DNA of 10,891 nt from an uncultured Terrimonas sp. (GCA_946886925.1 CAMPJQ010000044.1:1-10891); one strand, 5' to 3'; shown: positions 1 through 6,873, counted from the stretch's first letter. A program made the numbers and translations. Notes: generated by a model not told the origin, from the letters alone.

Positions 1-2
1 GA

Positions 3-455
3 TATATATTATTAAACACTTCCAATAAAAGTGAACTGGCAACAGGCTATGGAACTTTATACGGTGATATGGCCGGTGGATTAAGTGTGATAGGCGATGT
101 ATATAAAATGCAGGTATACGCCCTGGCAAAATACATTAACTGTGATAAAGAGATCATTCCTCTTCATATTATTACCAAAGCGCCGTCGGCCGAGTTACGT
201 CCCAATCAGAAAGACAGCGATAGTTTACCCGACTATAATGTACTGGATAAAGTATTGTATCAATATATCGAAAAAAGACAGGGACCAAACGAAATTATAG
301 GTATGGGTATTGATGCTGCACTGGTAAACAGGATATTGAAGCTTGTAAATATAAATGAATACAAACGCAACCAGTTTTGCCCTATTATACGGGTAAGTTC
401 CAAAGCTTTTGGCGTAGGCAGAAGAATGCCGATTGTGGGAAAATATTTAAGCTGA
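3..455 (+). CDS. nadE: NAD+ synthetase, glutamine-dependent (C-terminal fragment)
   Basis: This is the 3' end of a gene whose start lies before the window; the reading frame is open from base 3. The enzyme converts deamido-NAD+ (nicotinate adenine dinucleotide) to NAD+ with ATP and ammonia or glutamine, the last step of NAD synthesis in the cytoplasm. The visible 150 residues are the end of the synthetase domain. They include a TSNKSELATGYGTLYGDMAGG stretch (roughly residues 6-26 of the fragment), then VIGDVYKMQVY, the APSAELRPNQKDSDSLPDY segment and the terminal RVSSKAFGVGRRMPIVGKYL block. All are hallmarks of the long glutamine-dependent NadE. The N-terminal nitrilase-like amidase domain is presumably outside the window, so glutamine dependence is inferred from the C-terminal sequence type. 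The stop is TGA. asnB follows after 51 bases on the same strand, so co-transcription is possible but unproven. Confidence 0.93.
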   Translation, partial: YILLNTSNKSELATGYGTLYGDMAGGLSVIGDVYKMQVYALAKYINCDKEIIPLHIITKAPSAELRPNQKDSDSLPDYNVLDKVLYQYIEKRQGPNEIIGMGIDAALVNRILKLVNINEYKRNQFCPIIRVSSKAFGVGRRMPIVGKYLS

Positions 456-506
456 TCCGGCGAAAAAATTCGTATTTGCCTTAAAGATTTTAGATATTTA
501 CCTACT

Positions 507-2393
507 ATGTGCGGCATTGCCGGTATTATATCACCCAACCCTGCCTTAATTACTACCCACCGTTTAAAAAAAATGGCCGATGCTCTTGCGCATCGCGGTC
601 CTGACGGTGAAGGATTCTGGATAAACCAGGATGAAACGGTTGGTTTCGCACACAGGCGGCTATCTGTTATTGATCTGAGTGAAGCCGCAGCGCAACCCAT
701 GCATTATTCTCCCGGCGGCTCCCCTGCATCAGCCCACCGGTATACCATAACTTACAATGGCGAACTCTATAACTTTCCTGAAATCAAAAAGAAGCTCCTG
801 TCTAGGGGGTATGCGTTTCGGACAGGATCAGATACAGAAGTAATACTGGCGGCCTATGATTGCTATAAAGAAGAATGCCTTCAGCTCTTTGATGGGATGT
901 TCGCTTTTGCGATCTGGGATGAAAAGTACCAAACCCTTTTTACAGCAAGAGACCGGTTCGGCGAAAAACCGCTTTTTTATTATCAGGATGAACCCGGCAA
1001 TACTTTTCTTTTTGCCAGTGAAATGAAGGCATTATGGGCAGCCGGAATTGAAAAAACTGTAGAGGAAGAGGCGCTATTATATTATATCGGCCTGGGGTTT
1101 ACACAATTTCCGGCTGAGAAACACAGAACATTCTATAAAAATATATACACGCTTCCCCCTGCCCATTACATGAAATGGCAGGTTAAACGCAATCGTATTA
1201 CAGCCTGCCGTTACTGGGATATAGATAAAGACGCTATCAGCCCCTGTAAGGAAAAAGAAGCGGTGGAAAAATTCAGGTCTCTTTTTTTAACCTCCGTGAA
1301 GAGAAGATTGAGAAGTGACGTACCGGTGGGAACCAGCCTAAGCGGGGGGCTCGACAGTTCTTCCATTGCAGGAGCCATACACACACTGCTTCCCAACGAT
1401 AGAAATTATAAAAGCTTTTCGGCCGTTTTTCCGGGTTACGAAAAAGATGAGTCGAAGCACATACAGGAGATTGTATCTGCATTTGACCTTACCAATTTTA
1501 CGGTTTCGCCTACGCATTCCAGTTTGATTGATAGCCTGGAAAAGCTTTGCTACCATCACGAGCAGCCCATAGGATCATCCAGCGTATTTATACAGTATGT
1601 CGTTTGCCAACTGGCAGGCCGGCACGGCATTAAAGTGCTGTTAGACGGTCAGGGTGCCGATGAAACAATAGGCGGATATTCCAAATATATACACTGGTGG
1701 CTCCAGGAACTGGTAAGCCATAAAAAATTTGCACAGTTCAAAAAAGAAAAAAAAGCCTTAACCGATAACAATATGCCTTTTGAGTGGGGATATAAGAACT
1801 ATATGGCTGCCTGTGCGCCGGGACTTGCAGCAATAACACTTCAAAAAAGCGAGCAAAAAAGGCTTAACATCAATACTGAAATAGAGCCTGCTTTTATGCG
1901 GGCATTTAACAATGGCGATTGTTCCTATAAGCCTTTTGTAAACAGGTTAAATGATGTTTTGTATTACAATACTATGCAAAACGGGCTTGAAGAATTATTA
2001 TGCTATGCAGACCGCAATTCGATGGCGCATGGATTAGAATTACGGTTGCCGTTTCTAAGCCATGAACTGGTGGAATTCCTTTTTTCAATGCCTGGCGATT
2101 ATAAGATACGGCAGGGTTATACCAAATGGGTTCTGCGGGAAAGTATAAAAAATGAATTGCCTGCAACCGTTACCTGGAGAAAAGATAAAATTGGTTTTGA
2201 ACCTCCTCAAATGCAATGGATGAATCAACCTTCATTACAGGAGTGCATTCATGATGCTAAACAAAAACTTTCGGCTGCAGGCATTCTCAAAAAAGACGTA
2301 CTGAATATTTCTGTTCGTCCCCGGTCTGCTTATGATTCAGAAAACTCTGATTGGCGTTATCTTATTGCAGCTACATTGCTGCATTTAAAATAA
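507..2393 (+). CDS. asnB: Asparagine synthetase B, glutamine-hydrolysing
   Basis: Makes asparagine from aspartate, glutamine and ATP in the cytoplasm. The start is fixed by the catalytic Cys2 (MCGIAGI), which must be N-terminal once Met is removed. The class II glutamine amidotransferase domain spans about residues 2-190, with HRGPDGEGFW (29-38), HRRLSVIDL (49-57), NGELYN (84-89, oxyanion/substrate region), GSDTEV (107-112) and DRFGEKPLFY (149-158). The synthetase domain begins near 250, with the ATP-binding PP-loop SGGLDSS (279-285), LLDGQGADE (378-386) and the late ADRNSMAHGLELRLPFL block (501-517). At 628 aa it is longer than E. coli AsnB (554 aa by family knowledge) but typical of the longer bacterial asparagine synthases. 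These paralogues can also amidate cell-surface or secondary-metabolite substrates, but nothing next to this gene suggests that. It converges on the small secreted gene downstream with only 11 bases between stop codons; no clear terminator is visible. Confidence 0.93.
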   Translation: MCGIAGIISPNPALITTHRLKKMADALAHRGPDGEGFWINQDETVGFAHRRLSVIDLSEAAAQPMHYSPGGSPASAHRYTITYNGELYNFPEIKKKLLSRGYAFRTGSDTEVILAAYDCYKEECLQLFDGMFAFAIWDEKYQTLFTARDRFGEKPLFYYQDEPGNTFLFASEMKALWAAGIEKTVEEEALLYYIGLGFTQFPAEKHRTFYKNIYTLPPAHYMKWQVKRNRITACRYWDIDKDAISPCKEKEAVEKFRSLFLTSVKRRLRSDVPVGTSLSGGLDSSSIAGAIHTLLPNDRNYKSFSAVFPGYEKDESKHIQEIVSAFDLTNFTVSPTHSSLIDSLEKLCYHHEQPIGSSSVFIQYVVCQLAGRHGIKVLLDGQGADETIGGYSKYIHWWLQELVSHKKFAQFKKEKKALTDNNMPFEWGYKNYMAACAPGLAAITLQKSEQKRLNINTEIEPAFMRAFNNGDCSYKPFVNRLNDVLYYNTMQNGLEELLCYADRNSMAHGLELRLPFLSHELVEFLFSMPGDYKIRQGYTKWVLRESIKNELPATVTWRKDKIGFEPPQMQWMNQPSLQECIHDAKQKLSAAGILKKDVLNISVRPRSAYDSENSDWRYLIAATLLHLK

Positions 2394-2404
2394 CCCTGCA
2401 ATAT

Positions 2405-2845
2405 TTATTTTTGTTTCCGGAGCGTTTCATATACCTCGGTATTACCGTAAGCATCTGCCTTAATGGTATACCAATTCTTGCTGTCTTCCATTTTTACAAA
2501 ATAAGCAACATTGTCTCCGGATGTGATTTCGGTAACTCCAAAGAGTGATTTCTTTGCATAACTTCTTTTAAGTTCCGACAAAATATTCATGGGCAATAAT
2601 GCAGGTTCATAAAAACGCATAGAACCGGTGATTTTGCCATTCTTATTGTAGTAAACAATATACCTTACATCCGATTGCAAAAACCGAACGGAGTACTCTC
2701 CTTTGGCTTCATGCCAGCTTACATTTTCGGCTGCAGTAAAAGTTTCGTGGAATGCTTTAAGTACTTTTTCGCTAACGGAGGGAGCATTGGCATACACACC
2801 TGCCGACATCAGGGCAACAATAGCAAGAACAAATATCTTTTTCAT
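2405..2845 (-). CDS. Small secreted PepSY-like protein
   Basis: A 146-aa exported protein. Residues 1-20 form a signal peptide (MKKIFVLAIVALMSAGVYAN) with a likely signal-peptidase-I cut after VYA or ANA; there is no lipobox cysteine. The mature part resembles the Bacteroidota 'putative beta-lactamase-inhibitor-like, PepSY-like' family. It opens with a helix ending in a KAFHETFTAAENVSW-type segment (30-44), followed by strands with EYSVRF and YIVYYNKNGKI. A second similar half has a helix (LSELKRSYAKK, 89-99) and strands with YFVKMEDSKNWYTIKAD and GNTEVYE. Such proteins are periplasmic or secreted and mostly uncharacterised; binding of a protein partner is only a suggestion from the fold name. 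The gene is monocistronic, convergent to asnB, with a promoter candidate just upstream. Export is well supported; the biochemical role is unknown. Confidence 0.8.
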   Translation of the reverse strand: MKKIFVLAIVALMSAGVYANAPSVSEKVLKAFHETFTAAENVSWHEAKGEYSVRFLQSDVRYIVYYNKNGKITGSMRFYEPALLPMNILSELKRSYAKKSLFGVTEITSGDNVAYFVKMEDSKNWYTIKADAYGNTEVYETLRKQK

Positions 2846-2886
2846 AACATTACATTTACTTGAATGATTAAATCATTTTGACGAAA

Positions 2887-2915
2887 CGAAAGTAAAACGC
2901 TATTATTCATTCAAA
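2887..2915 (-). promoter_or_regulatory. Candidate Bacteroidota-type promoter for the PepSY-like gene
   Basis: Read on the minus strand, TTTG (2915-2912) is followed after 17 bases by TACTTTCG (2894-2887), one mismatch from the Bacteroidota -7 consensus TAnnTTTG. Transcription would begin near 2880, giving a leader of about 35 bases before the ATG at 2845. The spacing is slightly shorter than the usual 19 or so bases, so this is a candidate only. Confidence 0.4.
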
Positions 2916-2941
2916 AATTATACTACGCCGGTGGATTGATC

Positions 2942-2965
2942 AAGATAAGATGGTATTTATCTTAT
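2942..2965. repeat. Inverted repeat in the intergenic region
   Basis: Two overlapping perfect 7-bp pairings exist: AAGATAA (2942-2948) with TTATCTT (2957-2963), loop 8, and ATAAGAT (2945-2951) with ATCTTAT (2959-2965), loop 7. It could be an operator or a weak hairpin. It lies about 190 bases upstream of the trans-sulfuration gene and about 100 bases upstream of the secreted-protein gene. There is no T-run, so it is not a classical terminator. Confidence 0.5.
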
Positions 2966-2977
2966 GGCAATGTTACG

Positions 2978-2997
2978 TGCATACAATAATATATGCA
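2978..2997. repeat. Second inverted repeat in the intergenic region
   Basis: TGCATA (2978-2983) pairs perfectly with TATGCA (2992-2997) across an 8-base AT-only-but-one spacer. It lies 12 bases after the first inverted repeat. Short AT-rich arms like these can occur by chance; a regulatory role is only a possibility. Confidence 0.35.
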
Positions 2998-3104
2998 TCG
3001 CGCAAAACCCTTTACAATAAAGCATTTCAAAAAATGTTGCAGATTGTTACGCGGACCCGGTTAAGTTTCTGTTAAACTGGAATTCCGGAAAATAACTTGA
3101 TAAG

Positions 3105-3133
3105 TTGAAACTCGTTTCATTTCCTCATCTTTG
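3105..3133 (+). promoter_or_regulatory. Candidate promoter of the trans-sulfuration operon
   Basis: TTG (3105-3107) is followed after 18 bases by CATCTTTG (3126-3133), one mismatch from the Bacteroidota -7 box TAnnTTTG. Transcription would start around 3140, leaving a leader of only about 14 bases before the ATG at 3154. No Shine-Dalgarno sequence is seen, which is normal in this phylum. Confidence 0.5.
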
Positions 3134-3153
3134 CATTTCATCTTATTTACGAT

Positions 3154-4293
3154 ATGAAATCAGCTACAAAATTCATTCATGCGGGCGTGCATCCTGATCC
3201 TTCCACAGGCGCTATTATGACACCCATTTTTCAAACATCAACTTTTGTTCAGGATGGCCCCGGTAAACATAAAGGATACGAGTATGCCCGCACACAAAAT
3301 CCTACCCGTACCCAATTGCAAAACGCCCTGGCTGCATCGGAAAACGGGCGGTATGGCATTAGCTTTGGCAGCGGACTTGCAGCAACAGATACATTGCTTA
3401 AACTTTTTAAACCGGGCGATGAAATTATAAGTACCAACGATTTGTATGGAGGCACTTACAGGCTAATGAGAAAAGTTTGGGAGACTTATGGCTTGAAATT
3501 TCGATTTATTGACATGAGCAATGCTGACAATATCAGCAAACATGTTACGCCTGCCACTAAAATGATCTGGGTAGAAACGCCTACTAATCCCTTAATACGA
3601 ATCATTGATATTAAAGCCTGCGCGGCTATTGCAAAAAAAGCAGGCGCCCTGCTGGCAGTGGATAATACATTCGCTTCGCCTTACCTGCAAAACCCGCTCG
3701 ATCTGGGAGCGGATATGGTAATGCATTCCGCAACCAAATATATCGGCGGGCATAGCGATGTTGTGCATGGCTGTATTATCACCAACAATAAAGAGATAGC
3801 AGACCAGTTGTATTTTTTGCAAAACGCATGTGGGGCCGTGCCCGGTCCGCAGGATTGTTTTCTTTTATTACGCGGCTTAAAAACACTGCATGTACGTATG
3901 CAAAGGCATTGTGAAAACGGAGAACAAATCGCTTATTTTCTACGCCAGCACTCCAAAGTAGCCAAAGTGCACTGGTGCGGCTTTGAAGACCACCCAAATT
4001 ATGCTATAGCCAAAACGCAAATGCGCGGCTTTGGGGGTATGATCAGTTTTGAGCTGAAAGATAATACGGTTGCCGCAGCAGAAAAAGTATTGTCATCCAC
4101 AAAGCTCTTCGCCTGTGCAGAATCGTTAGGTGGAGTGGAATCGCTGATTGGCCACCCGGCCAGCATGACGCATGCTTCCATTCCACGGGAGGAGAGAATA
4201 GCGAACGGCCTGGTGGACTCACTCATCCGCCTGAGCGTAGGTATTGAAGATGCGGAAGATCTTACAGAAGACTTAAAGCAGGCATTGGGATAA
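3154..4293 (+). CDS. Cystathionine gamma-synthase/lyase family PLP enzyme
   Basis: A 379-aa fold-type I PLP enzyme of the Cys/Met-metabolism family, acting in the cytoplasm in trans-sulfuration between cysteine, cystathionine and homocysteine. It has YARTQNPTR (44-52, phosphate/active-site contribution from the neighbouring subunit), SGLAATDT (73-80), DLYGGTYR (96-103), ETPTNP (141-146), AVDNTF with Asp170 for the pyridine nitrogen, and HSATKYIGGHSD with Lys195 as the Schiff-base lysine. The C-terminal block contains AESLGGVESL (322-331), MTHASIP (338-344) and RLSVGIED (359-366). Length and motifs are complete. Synthase (metB-like) and lyase (metC/mccB-like) activities cannot be separated reliably from sequence by eye; the THASIP ending resembles Firmicutes cystathionine lyases. 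It heads a packed gene cluster, its TAA stop sharing an A with the ATG of the next gene. Confidence 0.9.
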   Translation: MKSATKFIHAGVHPDPSTGAIMTPIFQTSTFVQDGPGKHKGYEYARTQNPTRTQLQNALAASENGRYGISFGSGLAATDTLLKLFKPGDEIISTNDLYGGTYRLMRKVWETYGLKFRFIDMSNADNISKHVTPATKMIWVETPTNPLIRIIDIKACAAIAKKAGALLAVDNTFASPYLQNPLDLGADMVMHSATKYIGGHSDVVHGCIITNNKEIADQLYFLQNACGAVPGPQDCFLLLRGLKTLHVRMQRHCENGEQIAYFLRQHSKVAKVHWCGFEDHPNYAIAKTQMRGFGGMISFELKDNTVAAAEKVLSSTKLFACAESLGGVESLIGHPASMTHASIPREERIANGLVDSLIRLSVGIEDAEDLTEDLKQALG

Positions 4294-5075
4294 TGCAAAT
4301 AAAATTACCGGACCGCCTTAAAGATTTTATGAACAGGAAGGTGGATGAATACAATCACCCTTCCTTTATTGATAGTGATCCCATTTGCGTGCCTCATGCT
4401 TTTTCAAAGAAACAGGACATAGAAATTGCCGCATTTTTTGCCGCCATATTGGCCTGGGGCAACCGTACTACTATTATTGCCAAAAGCAAAGCCTTAATAC
4501 AGGCAATGGATAATGCACCGCATGATTTTTGCCTGTATGCAGGCGAAACGGAATTGAAAAGACTGATGTTATTCAAACACAGAACTTTTAATGCAACGGA
4601 TATTTTGTATTTCGTTGAATTTCTAAAATACCATTATACGCATTACAATTCTTTGGAAACAGGTTTTACCCAATGGATGCATCCGGGTGATGTTACCACT
4701 GAAAACGCATTGCGTGGTTTTTATCATTACTTCTTTTCCCTTCCCGATTCACCACAACGTACACGCAAACACATAGCCACTCCGGATAAAAAATCTACCT
4801 GCAAAAGGCTGAATATGTTTTTAAGATGGATGGTAAGGAATGATAACAGGGGCGTTGATTTTGGTATTTGGAAAAACATCTCCCCTGCCCAACTTATTTG
4901 CCCTGTTGATGTGCATGTAGCCCGTGTAGCCAAACGTTTTAATATAGTGTCGCGAAATCAAACAGACTGGCTCACGGCTTTGGAATTAACAACATGTTTG
5001 CGGCAACTTTGCCCCAACGACCCTGTAAAATATGATTTCGCACTATTTGGATTGGGCGTTGTTGAAAAATTTTAA
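4293..5075 (+). CDS. TIGR02757/DUF2400 family protein, glycosylase-like motifs
   Basis: A 260-aa cytoplasmic protein I recognise as the TIGR02757 (DUF2400) family, whose members have no established function. Typical blocks are the EIAAFFAAILAWGNRTTII segment (44-62), KHRTFNATD (95-103), STCKRLNMFLRWMVR (168-182) and the ICPVDVHVARVAKRF stretch (202-216), then YDFALFGLGV (247-256). The 168-256 part recalls the HhH-GPD DNA glycosylases. KRLNMFL can be laid on the KTANVVL that carries the catalytic Lys of endonuclease III, and VDVHVARV on VDTHIFRV with the catalytic Asp (here Lys171 and Asp206). The loop between them is about 17 residues longer, and the iron-sulfur cysteines are absent. Whether it acts on nucleic acid is inference. 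Start ATG overlaps the upstream TAA by one base, implying translational coupling. No signal peptide or membrane segment. Confidence 0.85.
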   Translation: MQIKLPDRLKDFMNRKVDEYNHPSFIDSDPICVPHAFSKKQDIEIAAFFAAILAWGNRTTIIAKSKALIQAMDNAPHDFCLYAGETELKRLMLFKHRTFNATDILYFVEFLKYHYTHYNSLETGFTQWMHPGDVTTENALRGFYHYFFSLPDSPQRTRKHIATPDKKSTCKRLNMFLRWMVRNDNRGVDFGIWKNISPAQLICPVDVHVARVAKRFNIVSRNQTDWLTALELTTCLRQLCPNDPVKYDFALFGLGVVEKF

Positions 5076-5077
5076 AG

Positions 5078-5398
5078 ATGGATAACGCATTAATAGGCTT
5101 GCTGCAAAAAGAACTGTTGGCCGATCTGCACGATCCGTTAAATGAAATGGAATTGCTGTTGCAGGTGCAGGAAAAAGTGAATGAACTGATTGAACATGAT
5201 TTTGGGAAACTGGTGAATATATTGTACCGGATAGATGTGAGTGAACAAAAGTTAAAGCACTTATTACAGTCAAACGGCGATAAAGACGCCGCTGCTATTA
5301 TTAGCCGCTTAATCGTAGAACGGCAGATTGAAAAAATAAAAAGCCGCCACGGTACTAAGCATTTTGATGACCCTGATGATACAGAAGAAAGATGGTAA
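5078..5398 (+). CDS. Conserved-looking hypothetical helical protein
   Basis: I do not recognise a characterised family for this 106-aa protein. It begins two bases after the DUF2400 stop, so it is almost certainly co-translated, and this spacing is the main evidence that it is real. The sequence is almost entirely predicted alpha-helix: an amphipathic segment with NEMELLLQVQEKVNELIEH (22-40), then FGKLVNILYRIDVSEQKLKHLL (42-63), then DAAAIISRLIVERQIEKIKSR (70-90). The C-terminal tail is strongly acidic (DDPDDTEE, 97-104). There is no cysteine, signal peptide or membrane segment. It may be a small cytoplasmic protein-binding partner of a neighbour; that is inference. Confidence 0.75.
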   Translation: MDNALIGLLQKELLADLHDPLNEMELLLQVQEKVNELIEHDFGKLVNILYRIDVSEQKLKHLLQSNGDKDAAAIISRLIVERQIEKIKSRHGTKHFDDPDDTEERW

Positions 5399-5419
5399 AT
5401 ACGCTTAAAAAATGCACAA

Positions 5420-5764
5420 ATGACCGTTTACGGAATACCCAATTGCGATAGCACACAAAAAGCAATAGCCTGGCTCCAAAAAAGGAAAATGAACTTTGAA
5501 TTCCATAATTACAGGGAAGCAGGCATAACAGCCGCCAAATTGAATGAATGGAGCAAACTGGTTGGATGGGAAAAAATATTTAATAAAAAAAGCACCACAT
5601 GGCGAAGCTTAACACCAGAAGAGCAGGCAACAGTAACCAGTCAAAAAGCGGCAGTGCAGGTAATGCTTATTCATCACAGCATCATTAAACGCCCCGTTAT
5701 TGAGTATAACAACAAATTAGTGATTGGTTACAATGAAGTATTATATGAACAGGAATTAAATTAG
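5420..5764 (+). CDS. ArsC/Spx/YffB-family thioredoxin-fold protein
   Basis: A 114-aa protein of the ArsC-like (arsenate reductase-related) family, a thioredoxin fold found in the cytoplasm. The N-terminus has YGIPNCDSTQKA with one cysteine, Cys9, at the ArsC catalytic position. Later come NKKSTTWRSL (55-64) and the IKRPVIE segment with Arg91 (89-95), both characteristic of ArsC/YffB/Spx proteins. It has no second cysteine three residues on, so it is not a CXXC Spx. No further cysteines are present, so it lacks the resolving cysteines of some arsenate reductases. Glutaredoxin- or glutathione-coupled reductase activity is possible; arsenate as substrate is not supported by any arsenic-resistance neighbour. 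The start was chosen at the ATG giving MTVYGIPNC, a normal family N-terminus, 21 bases after the preceding stop. Likely last gene of the cluster. Confidence 0.87.
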   Translation: MTVYGIPNCDSTQKAIAWLQKRKMNFEFHNYREAGITAAKLNEWSKLVGWEKIFNKKSTTWRSLTPEEQATVTSQKAAVQVMLIHHSIIKRPVIEYNNKLVIGYNEVLYEQELN

Positions 5765-5811
5765 GATTTTGCCTCAGCAATTGCCGTCTTTCTTTGCAGG
5801 TATGCCGTCAT

Positions 5812-6744
5812 TTATTGCCCTATCTCCGCTACAGTCCAGTTTTCTGTCCTCCGGTTCCAAAGAATACTGTAGTCCTTTCCATGCATGAGTTTAAACGTGC
5901 GGTAACCATTAAAATATTTCAGGCGCAGCCAGCCGTAGTTATAAATTTCAAATTTAAAAACAAATGGCTCGCCGGCTTTTATTTCAGCCTGCTGAAAATT
6001 TTTACCGTCATCACTCAGCAAAACAACCTCATTTTTTTTACTTTGAATAGTAAGCCATATCCAGCTTGGGTCGCTGTTTTGATCTGCGTTTGTACCTGCG
6101 GTGTTTCCCGGAGACGGAGAGGGTATGGAGGGCGGCGGCGTATTATTATTACCCGGAGGCAAGGGGCTGGTAGAAGTATTGCCATTCCCACTGGATTCAT
6201 TCCAACCTCTTGTAATGGCCTGTACCCTGTCTTTTTTTGCGGGATGCGTTGAGCTGGCCCGGTCGGAAGCAATAGCCTGCATAGCAGCAATAGATTCCTG
6301 TAAGGTGGCGCCAAGGTTTGCCATTACATATCCTGAAAACGCATCTGCTTCTATTTCCTTAGGCGGCGTACTGCCCTTGCTGCTTACCACATGATTATAA
6401 TAATGATGTCCCATTTCATGAGCAAGCACACTTATGGAAGCCCATTTGGTTGAGGTATAAGCATCCAGGTCTTCCAAAAAACGATTATCATAAATAATCC
6501 ACCGCGCCCTGTTGATGATCGTAGCATATGCATTTTGTATGCCGTTTTGCTCCCTTACATTAAAATTTTCCTGCCAGTTAATCGTATTCAGCATGTTTTG
6601 CAGTATATCCTTTGCCTCATACACAGAGCTGAAGTTGGACCGGAGCGAACGGGGTGGGATCTTAAAGCCGCAACCGGTAATTCGTTGCGCCTCACACGTA
6701 AGCGCTATAATGCATGAAAGCAGCAGTAAAAATCGTTTGTGCAT
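5812..6744 (-). CDS. Secreted M48-family zinc metalloprotease with C-terminal extension
   Basis: A 310-aa protein. I start at the ATG giving MHKRFLLLLSCIIALTCEAQ, a clean signal peptide with the -AQ cleavage site common in Bacteroidota; an in-frame ATG 25 codons upstream (6819) would spoil it. Zinc-protease motifs are complete: HEMGH (109-113; His109, Glu110, His113), EIEAD (130-134) with Glu130 as probable third ligand, and the THP motif (166-168) typical of M48. A Gly/Asn/Ser/Pro-rich linker follows at about 183-222. The last 85 or so residues (WIWLTIQSKKNEV onward) look beta-rich with many aromatics and match no family I know; perhaps a binding domain. It acts in the periplasm or outside the cell; the substrate is unknown. 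It faces the upstream operon tail to tail and is divergent from tetR. No good promoter is visible; TATATTTA (6771-6764) is a weak -7 candidate. Confidence 0.83.
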   Translation of the reverse strand: MHKRFLLLLSCIIALTCEAQRITGCGFKIPPRSLRSNFSSVYEAKDILQNMLNTINWQENFNVREQNGIQNAYATIINRARWIIYDNRFLEDLDAYTSTKWASISVLAHEMGHHYYNHVVSSKGSTPPKEIEADAFSGYVMANLGATLQESIAAMQAIASDRASSTHPAKKDRVQAITRGWNESSGNGNTSTSPLPPGNNNTPPPSIPSPSPGNTAGTNADQNSDPSWIWLTIQSKKNEVVLLSDDGKNFQQAEIKAGEPFVFKFEIYNYGWLRLKYFNGYRTFKLMHGKDYSILWNRRTENWTVAEIGQ

Positions 6745-6840
6745 GGGTGACGCTTTTTTAAAATAAATATAGGATTTCTCCTGAACAAGGAAAGCTTTAT
6801 TAAATACCCCCGATAACAAAGGATTAACGAAAGAATGAAG

Positions 6841-6873
6841 TTAAACGATTGTTTAATTTAAACGATTGTTTAA
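6841..6873. promoter_or_regulatory. Tandem palindromic operator upstream of tetR
   Basis: Two identical copies of TTAAACGATTGTTTAA lie at 6841-6856 and 6858-6873, one base apart (17-bp period). Each is a perfect inverted repeat with 6-bp arms (TTAAAC/GTTTAA) around GATT. The copies straddle the promoter elements of the repressor gene: the first covers the -33 TTG and the second overlaps the start of the -7 box. TetR-family repressors usually bind such palindromes near their own genes, so this is very probably the operator for the adjacent regulator and the efflux operon behind it. The identity of the binding protein is inferred from position. Confidence 0.85.

Larger units (their letters stand above)
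2846..3153. other. 308-bp divergent intergenic region
   Basis: This AT-rich spacer separates the minus-strand secreted protein from the plus-strand trans-sulfuration operon. It holds a promoter candidate at each edge, two inverted repeats in the middle (2942-2965 and 2978-2997), a shorter inverted repeat (AGTTT-5-AAACT, 3064-3078) and two overlapping small palindromes, GGAATTCC and TTCCGGAA, near 3080-3090. No convincing ORF, tRNA or known riboswitch was recognised. The plus-strand promoter candidate lies so close to the start codon that a leader riboswitch would not fit. Confidence 0.6.

Noticed and set aside
260..700. Minus-strand ORF of 146 codons overlapping nadE and asnB
   Set aside because: It lies antisense over two well-supported genes and its translation has no recognisable domain.
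2366..2383. Hairpin TGCAGC-6-GCTGCA at the end of asnB as a terminator
   Set aside because: The stem is only 6 bp, lies within the coding sequence before the stop, and is not followed by a T-run.
2950..3153. A SAM or other riboswitch upstream of the trans-sulfuration gene
   Set aside because: The promoter candidate lies only about 20 bases before the ATG, and I see no multi-helix core of a known class.
5794..6252. Plus-strand ORF of 152 codons inside the M48 protease gene
   Set aside because: It is antisense to a complete zinc-protease gene with intact HEMGH and THP motifs, and its translation looks like random low-complexity sequence.
6745..6819. 25-codon N-terminal extension of the M48 protease from the upstream ATG at 6819
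   Set aside because: It would put a charged non-signal segment in front of a clean signal peptide beginning at 6744.
6841..6873. CRISPR-like or mobile-element repeat
   Set aside because: Only two copies, one base apart, each palindromic and sitting on a promoter: an operator explains it better.
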